From Eucommia ulmoides (lineage: Eukaryota > Streptophyta > Magnoliopsida > Garryales > Eucommiaceae): DNA of 64,000 nucleotides. Below, piece after piece: positions 55,509-64,000 of this stretch. The position numbers and the translations under genes were made by a program. The stretch lies in NCBI GenBank assembly GCA_016647705.1, contig CM028326.1, positions 43,864,785 through 43,928,784 of the forward strand. Direction: 5' to 3'. The notes under the pieces were generated by a model. That model ran no database searches and was not told where the DNA came from. It saw nothing but the letters and a program-made list of their open reading frames with translations. The stretch's first letter is position 1, and each line of letters starts with the position of its first letter.

Positions 55509-55827
55509 TGCCCCCATTAGGACGCCTTAAACTATTCATATTAGCCCAAACATGGTAAAGGATTTCAAAATCTCTTTTTGACAAATACCTTATTTGGGTA
55601 TTGATGAAGATTTTTTTTTTTTTTTTTTAAATCCTTCCAATTAGAAAGTAGTCGAGAGAGTAGGATTTGGATATCCTTTCCAAATAGGTGTCATTTTAGA
55701 AATCCATCCAAAGAGGAATTTTTGAAATTCTTACTTGCGAGCTCTCTTCTTCCTCAACCTTTCTCACATCATCGATCATCTCGTAGCTACAGCTACAGTA
55801 AACTTCGCCATCACTGTCCGTCGCAGC

Positions 55828-56746
55828 TTCATCATTCGTCATCATTCATCGGTTGTGAATCGCTTGCGATGGTGATTAAGGTTTCGATTGAGGTTGCGAT
55901 TAGGGTTTCGATTGGGGTTTTGAAGGTGCTTACGGTCATGATTAGGCTGGGATCTTAATAGAATAGAAGAAGATTGAGGTGATGAGTGTTCTCGCGGCTA
56001 CTAGGGTTGGGCTGGAGGAGGACGACGATGACGAAGGTTTCGAATCAGTAGCGATGGTTTAGGATTGGGGTTGCGATGATGGTTAGGATTACTATTAGGC
56101 TAGAATCTAGATAGGAGAAGAGAAGACTGAGGTGATCACGGCTTGTTCGTTCATTGTTCCTCAATTTGTGCATTTTGTTGTTGCCTATTATTTCGTCAAT
56201 TTGTGCATTTTGCGAATTTGGAAATGTAGTGATTTTGCTATATAGTGATTTTTCTATCTGGATGTAGTGATTTTACTATATAGATCTAGGGTTCTTTGTT
56301 ATTTTGTTAATTTTATGAATTATTTGTTCTTCATAGCTTCATCTTTCATCGTCGTCCAACGATTGTGAATCGGTTGCGATGGAGATTACGGTTTCGATAG
56401 GGGTTGCGATTAAGGTTTTGATTGAGGTTGAGAAGGTGCATAGGGTTGATATTAGGTTGGGATCTTGATGAAAGAGGAAAAGATTGAGGTGATGAGTGTT
56501 CTCATAGCTACTAGGGTTCGGCTGGAGGAGAAAGACGATGACGAAGGTTTCGAATCAGTTGCGATAGCTTACAATTGAGGTTGCGATAATGGTTAGGGTT
56601 GCGATTAAGCTAGAATCTGGATGGGATAGGAGAAGACTGAGGTGATTGCGGCTTGTTCGTTCATTATTCATTATTCGTCAATTTGTGCATTTTGTTGTTG
56701 TCTATTTTTTTTATCAATTTGTGTATTTTGTGAATTTGGAAATATA
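55828..56746 (+). repeat. Tandem duplication of about 510 bp
   Basis: Unit 1 (about 55828-56335) and unit 2 (56336-56746, resuming at 60055-60130 beyond the Harbinger insert) share GATGAGTGTTCTC (55981 and 56491), GATGACGAAGGTTTCGAATC, and CTTGTTCGTTCATT. Rich in GGTTGCGATTAGGGTTTCG words. No gene. Confidence 0.9.
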
Positions 56747-57298
56747 GGTGGAGTTTGGTTAGTGTTCCTACTTTTCTCAACCCAACTGGGATGGGTTAGG
56801 TTGAGTTGAGTTGAGAATTCTGTTTCCAACTGGGTATAGAATTGCGTTTGGTAACGACAAAATTTTATTTTGTGTTGGGAACAGAATCGCATTTGGTAAC
56901 ACATAATTATGTTTCTTTCTGAGAACATAATTGCGTTTGGTAATGAATAATTCTATAATTGTTTTATTAATTTTTTCACAAGGTTATATTTTAATTAAGA
57001 ATTTAAAACTTTTTTAAGTTTGTTGGGATATATATAATAATATAAATTCTTCCCCAAGTTGGGATATATATAATTATATAAAAAAAACTTGACAAAAATT
57101 ACAAAAATTATATCATTAATTGTTTTCTTCAAGATTACAAAATTTACAACTTGAACTTCACAAAAACATCAACAGCTCAATTAGAATTTTCCACTGGGCT
57201 CATTGCTGCAAAAATAAAAATAAAAAAAATAAAAAAGTGTGTTAAAAGTTCATAGATAAATTTGTTGTAATCTAAATAAAGAAAATAATTAAACTTAT

Positions 57299-57640
57299 TT
57301 AATTTATACACACCGGATTTGAAGCATGCCAAAGTTGTTCGGCAATTAAATCCCTATTTAATCCCATTTCGATGACACTCTGATTACTCGTTTTGATCTC
57401 AATTGGAGCAAGTTGTTGGCGTTGTCCTTCTTCCTCTTCTGCATATCCCACCCCACTCCATCGTTCGAAGCGGTTGTCATTTAAATCATGCAATCTTATA
57501 AAATTATGAAGTGCACAACACGCAAGTGGAATATACTTTTGCACGCGCACCGAATAGGAAGGCATTTTCTTGAGTATTTTGAATCTAGCTTTAAACACAC
57601 AACAACACCTTTCTATAAAAAACTGTTATCATAGACTCCC
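57299..57640 (-). pseudogene. Harbinger transposase C-terminal end
   Basis: Minus reads IERCCCVFKARFKILKKMPS, then YSVRVQKYIPLACCALHNFI, then RLHDLNDNRF. The IER..(G)xxKxRF text is the third acidic region of the DDE domain of PIF/Harbinger transposases, with Glu present, and CCALHNF is a family signature. The first two catalytic Asp regions are absent upstream, so only the last third of the enzyme remains. Confidence 0.85.
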
Positions 57641-57689
57641 ATCCATCATCACTACTTTGACGAGCACGCTTTCTTTTTTCTTTTTTATT

Positions 57690-58171
57690 TTTTTTTTAAC
57701 CTTTTGGAGTTACCTCCACTAAATCTTCATCACCCACTTCGTCAGTCTTTGCCCATAAGCAGGGTCGGTTTCATCCGACGATAATGGAGGTTGGGTAGAT
57801 GCATGTGCATGTTCTCCCGTTGCAGTGGTATCTCCAAAAATAACTTGGGGTATAAAGGGCAACCGTGTTGCCGATATTGTTTCGCACTCTTGTTCACTTA
57901 TTACACATTCACAAAGAAAACAATTTGTTAATCGTGTAATAAGCCATCAAACATGCAAGACAATTTCAAGAACTCAGAAGAAACAACATACCACGGCCAA
58001 ACGTCTCCACTGATCATCAGATGCGTATATCCTACCGATGGTGGAATCATATGTCATTCCTGCCCCCGTCTCCTTCAGCAATGAACTAAAATTCTTATAG
58101 ACCAATCTCATCTTATTGAACTTGTTCTTAAGTTGTCCAAGGTGATACTGACATTCAATTCTTTTATTCAT
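57690..58171 (-). pseudogene. Harbinger Myb/SANT-like DNA-binding ORF, partial
   Basis: The open piece 58171-57974 reads NKRIECQYHLGQLKNKFNKM, then RLVYKNFSSLLKETGAGMTY, then ASDDQWRRLAVVC. This is the Myb/SANT-like protein encoded next to the transposase in PIF/Harbinger elements, where it aids DNA binding. The N-terminus (near 58200-58300) and the acidic C-terminus (reading SDETDP near 57770) are in other frames. Confidence 0.75.
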
Positions 58172-58424
58172 TTCATGCTTTATGAAAGACCAACTCTTTG
58201 GTGAACGTGGTTGTCGTCTTATTGTTCTTAATCACCTCAGCTTCCATTAGTTCAACAAAAATAGTTACATTTTTTTCACTTCACATATCAACCATCGCTC
58301 CCTTTACTTCCTCAACATTATCATCGCCGCTAATATGAACAGTGTTTGACATCTGCATTGATATGGCTAATATGAACATGTTCTATGATGTGGTTTAACT
58401 ATGGACAAGTTCAAACAAAAATAG

Positions 58425-58900
58425 TCCCTATTTGAACCATTAGTTAAAAATACTAATCAATCCTAGTTGAACCATTAGTTAAAAATCCTTTATCAACATT
58501 TATCATAACCATTAGTTCAATCATCTAGTAAAAATACAAACTAGTTTAAACTAGTTGTCCCTAGTTGAACCATTAGTTAAAAATACTAATCAAGCCTAGT
58601 TGAACCAAAAAATCATTTATCAACCTTTATCATAACCATTAGTTCAATCATCTAGTAAAAATACAAACTTGTTGAAAATACAGACTAGTTTAAACTAGTT
58701 GTCCCTAGTTGAACCATTAGTTAAAAATACTAATCAAGCTTAGCTGAACCAAAAAATCCTTTATCAACCTTTATCATAACCATTAGTTCAATCATCTAGT
58801 AAAAATACAAACTAGTTGAAAATACAAACTAGTTTAAACTAGTTGTCCATAGTTGAACCATTAGTTAAAAATACAAACTAGTTTAAAACAACTAGGGACA
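58425..58900. repeat. Tandem repeat of about 145 bp inside element G
   Basis: Copies at 58425-58557, 58558-58702, 58703-58847 and a partial one at 58848-58900. Each begins TCCCTAGTTGAACCATTAG, contains TATCATAACCATTAGTTCAA and ends CTAGTTTAAACTAGTTG, a palindrome. Confidence 0.9.
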
Positions 58901-59051
58901 AGTTTATATGCAGAAAAATAGCAACAGTAACAGAAACAGCAACATAAACAACAATTGATTTAAGTATGAATATGAACATCAACAGAAACAGCAACTCGAA
59001 GCAAACAACGGAATAATAGCAACTCACCTTTGGTATTAGAAGGCGTAGGTC

Positions 59052-59145
59052 TCACAATGCAAAGCAGAAAATCACAATGCAAAGCAGAAAATCACAATGC
59101 AAAGCAACAAAATAATAGCAACTCACAATGCAAAGCAGAAAATCT
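59052..59145. repeat. 20-bp tandem repeat TCACAATGCAAAGCAGAAAA
   Basis: Three consecutive copies, then a fourth after a short spacer. It lies between the 145-bp repeat and the right subterminal region of G. Confidence 0.9.
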
Positions 59146-59574
59146 GAAGCAAAAAATACAAATTAGTTACAAATGAGTTGAATCTAATAGAGTATTAGGT
59201 AGGTATGTATTTTATCTATTCAAACCAGACAAAAGAAACAAGAACAAAGTAAAAGAGATAAATGAACATGAACAGCAACAGAAACAACAATAGATCCGAC
59301 TGCAAATCTATGGATTTCAAGAGAAAAATTCGTAGATCTGTAGCCAACAAGTGCAAATCTGAAGAAATAAAAAAAATGGAGGCCGATTTCATGAATCCAA
59401 CAACGAAATCCACGAAATCTTAACCTAAATTCAAGAAATGGATTTCGTGAATCCTTAACCTAAATCGATTTCGTGAAGATTCGAACATGGATTTTGGAAC
59501 TAGGGTTTCGATTTCGACATAGAAGCAGCAATGGAGGGGAGAGAAAGAGATAGAGAGAGAAGATTCGAACATGA

Positions 59575-59770
59575 ATTTTGGAGCTAGGGTTTCGACGAAC
59601 ACTGACGCTTGGGAAGAAGAAGAGCAGCGATGAACACCAACGCTTGGGAAGAAGAAGAGCAGCGACAAACACCTTGGCTTGGGAAGAAGAATAGCAGCGA
59701 CAATGAACACTTGGCTTAGGAAGAAGAAGTTATTCAGCGATGAACACTCTTGGGAAGAAGAAGAGCAGCA
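59575..59770. repeat. Short diverged repeats TTGGGAAGAAGAAGAGCAGCGA
   Basis: About five units of 37-45 bp with GATGAACAC and CTTGGGAAGAAGAA. Antisense ORFs across it (for example 59420-59890) are leucine/serine-rich translations of the repeat and are not called. Confidence 0.8.
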
Positions 59771-60384
59771 ACGAAATGTGATGGAGGAAGAAGAGGATGA
59801 TCGGGGATGTGGAAATAAAAAGCAGAATGTAATTAATACCGAGCGTGTCCCTATTTTCGAAAGAAATGGGTTGGGAACAAAAAGAAACAACTATTTTTTG
59901 TTTCTACTTTCTTTAGCTTTTCAAGAAACAATTCTCATTTTTGGGTTGGGTTGGGTTAGGTTTTGTGTTTGCCAAATGCGTTCCAAAAATCAATCCCAGA
60001 ATTTTTGGGTTGGGTTGGGTTGGATTGTGTTAGAAACACTAACCAAACGGGGCCGTAGTGATTTTGCTATCTAGATGTAGGAATTTTGCTATATAGATCT
60101 AGGGTTCTTTGTCATTTTATGAATTTTGTGAATTTTTGTGTATTTTGAGCATTTTGTACAAAGTATGAAATTCACAATGGATTTGAAAATTCCACTTACA
60201 AATACTTCACCTATCCAAATAATGGAATTGTAAAATTATTTTATCAAATACTTCAGTTAAAATAGTTATCCAAATAAGAGATTTAAAAATGATGGGATTT
60301 CAAAATCCAAGATTTTGAACTACCATCATTTACAAATACCTTGGATTTATCAAATATCTTACCCAAACACAACCTAAGTGCTGA

Positions 60385-60830
60385 ATTTATTAATTAAGTG
60401 CTAAATATATTAAATATTCAATTTTATAATACTTTTAACTTTAAAAAAAAAAATAACGAATTTTTGTTTTTAAAATAATTTTTACAACTTTATTTTTCTG
60501 AAATATTTTCTTCCTACAACTTTTTCTCTCTATTTTTTCTCAATTTATTGTTTTCGCTATTTGCAATTTTTTTTTAATAATTTTTTTGTGAAATTTTACT
60601 GTATTGGTGTAAAATATTACTTGTAATAATTAAATATTTTATGTTATTAAGTCATAAATGTTAAAAAAAATTTAAGTGAATCACACATCATTTAAAATTT
60701 TGAACAATATTTAAGTGATGTTTAATTTTATTAGTAAGTAGTCTTAATTTGATAAGTACTTAATAAAATTAATTTTAAGTGTTTAATTGCATTACCAAAC
60801 AGGACCTAACTTAAAATGCGATTGACACTA
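60385..60830. mobile_element. Probable MITE or small hAT-like remnant
   Basis: The right side, inverted, reads AGGTCCTGTTTGGTAATGCA followed by AATTAAACACTTAAA; the left side has CCTAAGTGCTGAATTTATTAA and a repeated TTAAGTGCTAAAT. The CTGTTTGGTAA phrase and ACTTAA-rich interior are typical of hAT-like plant MITEs. Ends and target duplication not resolved. Confidence 0.4.
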
Positions 60831-62925
60831 TGCAAGCTCCTCTTTTTTTCCTTCATAAATTGGAATTAAAATTAATTAAATGTAAAATCTCAAAAATTGT
60901 AGGTGATTATTTTATAAGAGCTTGTAATTCTACTCTTACTAAATTTTCGCCCGTGCTATTAAAAATCTTTCTTTACAAACTGGCATGTTCTCAACTATAG
61001 GTCTTTAAATTATTAATAAAAAATTCAAAACTTCTATTTTAATGTATTATTTTTTTTTATTTGATAATTATTATAATAATTTTTAGTTTTTATTGTTTGG
61101 GTTTATTATTTTTAATTATTTCTTTTATGACTCCTAATTTTTTACATGCATAAACGAGGTTAGTTACTCTTTGGGATATGAGATCTTTAAGTATTCTTCG
61201 TCTATTTCTAGTTATATACCTTCACATTTCTTATACGAGTTATTTGACAAAGATAGTTCATTATTCTTATTGTGGACGTGACCCCATCGAGGACGTGCCT
61301 GTGACAAAGATTGTAGCTTAGAATATATAGTTGTTTCCTTCGGAACCTTCACGTAGGGATTCAACCGTTAGTTTAAGATAACGATCTCTCATGCCTCCTT
61401 ATACTCTTAGGCTAGAATATTTATTTGTTCTTATTATTTTGTTTATGCGATGGATTAAATGAATATTAAATTTATTTTCAAAATCACATCATTTTCTGAA
61501 CAATCGAAAGTAACAGATTTGTGTGTTACATTTTTATTAAAAAAATGTTGATTGTTTTCAAAATAAAAAAAAAAATCAAAAACTTTGAGAAAATATATTT
61601 TCGAAAGAAACAAAAAGTTTTTTTTTTTTATTCCAAGGAAAAAAAATTGTTTCTCAAAATTTCATCTAGTGTTGTTTATGTTTAACTAATATTGCAAGTT
61701 TGCAACTTTATATTCTTTTGGAAAAATTAGAGAGAACTCCACTTTTACCATTAAAATTAAAATGGGCCACTACTTGAAAGCTCATATTGAAAAAACACCA
61801 CTTATATATTTATTATTTAAGATAAACCCAAATATATATTCTCTCACTACATCTATTGCAATATAATCAATGGGGGGATGCAAATGTTAATGTCCAGTAA
61901 CAATGTTAATAGCAACATAATGAATGACGGGATGCAAATGTTGTTGTACAACAACAATCTCAACAATAACATATTGAATGGGGGAGATATAAACATTATT
62001 GTACAACATACAATTACCATACGTCAGTTGGGTTTTTCTCTAAACTTATAATGGCTACATTGGTATAAAAATAAATTAGTAATAGACCTTGGGGCCTATG
62101 ATAAAATACCTTTTTTTTTTCTCTCTTGTCTTAAATGCCAAAATTGATAATGTTTATAATTATATATTACAAATAAGATAAATAATTATTTCTTTGAATT
62201 GTCAATTGTGTTATTATCTTTACAAATATTACAAAATAATTATTCGTCCAAACTAAAAAGTTTTAGAATGCGACATTTTTTTTTAATTATTAATTTGTTA
62301 TTTCCGTTGTTTTTCATAATTTTTATATATCTTTGTGTTTAATTGTTACAAAGTGATTTCAATTTCTCTATTGCTTTTTTTTTTTCTATATATCATTTCC
62401 ATAGCTCGTTTAGATGAAGCTAATAGTTTAAACCTAAAAAATTTAGTGATGATTTTTTCTTAGATAGCAAAAACAACTTTATTATTGGCTTACCACACTA
62501 GGCTTAATATCAACCATAGATAAATTCATATTCTAATCAAGAAGTATCTCATTCTTTATTGCATACTATGCCTAAACAAATAAATTAGTACTATCTTCAT
62601 AGAATCCTTAGTACTTTATCTAATCATTTTTATGATATATATATATATCAAAATTCAACCTTTTTTGCTCAAGAATTTTGAAATATTTTAGAAGCTAAGT
62701 ATGATATTGAGGATGTTGGAATTAAGAGTTTTGATATCTCAACATTCAATAATTATAAAATGTGATTTAATTCAAGTGTGGGGGCTATTAGAGGGAGAGG
62801 TAGGCATAAGAGGACTTGAGATGAGACTATTAGCATTGATTTGATGATATTGAACATGACTAAGGGGATGACCCTTGATCGTTCATTATGTCGTAAATGG
62901 ATTCATGTAGCCGATCCCACTTAAG
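60831..62925. other. AT-rich stretch with no gene seen
   Basis: Three copies of a roughly 60-bp phrase (ATAAT.AATGGGGGGATGCAAA, then TGTTAATG / TGTTGTACA) lie at 61860-62010. Sequence at 61140-61440 is less AT-biased but gives no credible frame. The rest is A- and T-runs. Confidence 0.55.
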
Positions 62926-62928
62926 TGA

Positions 62929-63220
62929 GACAAAGGCTTAGTTATTGTTGTTGTACCTTCAATAATTATAAAATATTGGACAACGAGTCCATAGGAAAAC
63001 AAATCCAAGTGTTTAAAGAATATTTAAAAGGAGTGGAAAAGAAAAGTATAGTTCTTAGGAAAAAATTTAAGCTTTCATGCCTTATAGATAAATTGCCACC
63101 TTATTGGTCTGACTTTGCCAAAACTCTTAGACATAAGTAGAATGATTTTTCTCTATCTCTATCCATCAACTATATTAAGGGCCAAGATACCGGCAAAGTC
63201 ATCAGTTGGAGACCAAGTTG
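62929..63220 (+). pseudogene. Ty1/copia gag fragment
   Basis: Reads FNNYKILDNESIGKQIQVFK, then EYLKGVEKKSIVLRKKFKLS, then CLIDKLPPYWSDFAKTLRHK and a stop, then NDFSLSLSINYIKGQDTGKV in the same frame. The DKLPPxWxDFxKxLxHK text is the copia Gag (UBN2) signature. No LTR or pol around it. Confidence 0.8.
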
Positions 63221-63356
63221 TTTACGTAATAAATATTTAAAAAAAATACTGAAAGAATTCATGTTTTAACTTATTTACCGGATAGATGCAATTCGTTGTA
63301 ACGAACACCGGGATCAGATAATTCGCGGTTTTTTATTTTTTTTTTATTTTTTTTTT

Positions 63357-63550
63357 CGGCCTTCTGTAGGCCGGGATAAAAAAAGCTAATTTTTTTTTTT
63401 GATTCATGTGATACCGGCCTTCACAAGGCCGGGATCATAATTTTTTTTTTTATATGTGATCTCGCCCTTGTGAAGGGCGGGATCATAAAAAATAATTTTA
63501 TTTTTTTAATTTTTTTTATGTGATCCCGCCCTTGTAAAGCGCGGGATCAC
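63357..63550. repeat. Array of four G/C-rich hairpins in T-rich spacers
   Basis: Hairpins at 63357-63376 (CGGCCT/AGGCCG), 63408-63438 (GAT..CGGCCTT/AAGGCCGGGATC), 63456-63486 (GATCTCGCCCTT..AAGGGCGGGATC) and 63520-63550 (GTGATCCCGC..GCGGGATCAC), spaced about 50-64 bases apart by T-runs. A half copy, CACCGGGATCAG, lies at 63307. Stems stay paired although the stem bases differ. Confidence 0.85.
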
Positions 63551-64000
63551 ACTTTATACAAACGGAAACCATTGCCATTTGGCTGGTCGTCGTTTGCTTT
63601 GGCCGGTCAAACGTGACCAACCAAAGGCTGCAAAAGAAGGCAGTCTTTTCTTGGCAGCCTTCTTTTGCACTTGAGCCAGGCTTTTTTTTTTAAAATTTTG
63701 AAGACTGTCAGAATAAATTTTGACCATTTTTGGCTATAAATCTCACTATCGAGTTCACTCCTAAATCACACTCTTGTGCTCCCTCTCTCATTTTTCTCAT
63801 TTTTGTCATTTTTGTTCTTCATTTTTTATTTTTCTCTTCTGTTCGCACTTCTTCTATTCAGACTTCTACTCCTCCATTCACAAGTTAGTATATTTTTAAC
63901 GTTTTTTTAATTTATATGTTAATTTAATTAATATATTTTTTACCTGTTATTTGTTAGTTAGTTGGTTAGTTTAATTTGTTAATTTAATTGTTAAATTAAA
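63551..64000 (+). other. Possible promoter/leader at the right edge
   Basis: A perfect 13-bp inverted repeat TGCAAAAGAAGGC (63629-63641) / GCCTTCTTTTGCA (63657-63669) is followed by TATAAATCTCAC near 63735, a good TATA context, then C/T-rich leader-like sequence (CTCTCTCATTTTTCTC). This could be the transcription start of an LTR or of a gene beyond the window. No frame is called. Confidence 0.4.

Larger units (their letters stand above)
56747..60054 (-). mobile_element. PIF/Harbinger-type DNA transposon G, defective
   Basis: Ends: GGTGGAGTTTGGTTAGTGTT on the left and, inverted, GGCCCCGTTTGGTTAGTGTT on the right, followed by AACCCAAC-rich subterminal repeats. The flanks are ATA (56744-56746) and GTA (60055-60057); the other copy of the host repeat reads GTA here, so a 3-bp duplication with one change is supported, as for PIF/Harbinger. 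It carries a Myb/SANT-like ORF and the end of a transposase, both on the minus strand, plus tandem repeats. The transposase front is missing. Confidence 0.85.
55520..60385. other. Repeat H: duplicated sequence hosting the Harbinger element
   Basis: The left side (55550-55720) and right side (60160-60385) share inverted phrases such as GGATTTCAAAATC, AAATACCTT.TTTGGGTA and TTATTTGGATA, suggesting ends of one old element. The left centre holds a direct duplication of about 510 bp. Target duplication not resolved. Confidence 0.5.

Noticed and set aside
59420..59890. 156-codon minus ORF
   Set aside because: Translation of short GGGAAGAAGAA repeats in the right part of the Harbinger element; low complexity, no domain.
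1..64000. tRNA, rRNA or other structured RNA genes
   Set aside because: TGGTATCAGAGC sequences are primer sites complementary to tRNA ends, not tRNA genes; no cloverleaf or rRNA signature was seen.

Overview
This window looks like repeat-dense heterochromatin of a flowering plant nuclear genome. It is AT-rich, has no rRNA or tRNA gene and no convincing intact host gene, and is almost wholly tiled by transposable elements, many nested in one another. The plant call rests on the families seen: an endogenous caulimovirid fragment, Ty1/copia elements primed by initiator tRNA-Met, Tat-lineage and chromovirus-like Ty3/gypsy elements, Mutator-like foldback elements, and a PIF/Harbinger element with a separate Myb/SANT-like ORF. 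I could not assign a species. All similarity statements come from reading the sequence by eye; no database search was run.

Layout. 1-3008: an endogenous pararetrovirus piece on the minus strand (movement protein running off the edge, coat protein, two short leader-proximal ORFs, tRNA-Met primer site). 3010-5110: two degraded copia pol fragments in opposite orientation. 5565-15716: a complete but dead copia element A with 519-bp LTRs and target duplication ATTGA; its 3' LTR is split by a nested three-LTR TRIM-like element B (11925-15433). 16155-17664: a foldback Mutator-like element with a 9-bp target duplication. 20146-20783: a gypsy solo LTR. 21124-24757: a truncated gypsy element E (minus). 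26060-35037: a large LTR element F (minus) with 2.7-kb LTRs, target duplication GTTAT and almost no coding capacity. 36081-39310: a Tat-like non-autonomous element C with target duplication GTCCT, carrying captured gene-like pieces and sitting inside a split foldback element. 39990-41951: a second Mutator-like element full of ATCGAAACC-type repeats. 43175-55508: a Tat/Retand-like gypsy element D (minus) with an antisense ORF, a 68-bp tandem array, a 2.6-kb solo LTR inserted in that array, and a further insertion in the protease region. About 55520-60385: a host repeat with a 510-bp tandem duplication, interrupted by a Harbinger element G (56747-60054). 60385-64000: MITE-like sequence, a copia gag fragment and an array of compensated hairpins at the right edge.

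How the parts relate. No host pathway is encoded. The window is a stratified record of insertions: B in A, C in a foldback element, the solo LTR and another insert in D, and G in an older duplicated repeat. In several cases target duplications, or the phase of an interrupted repeat, fix the event to the base. The most unusual signals are not coding: hairpin arrays whose stems appear preserved by paired changes (7045-7237 and 63357-63550), a GTCGACC / GATTCAGGAT repeat family and a roughly 120-bp module shared by unrelated elements, and the chimeric LTR-internal-LTR'-internal-LTR structure of B.
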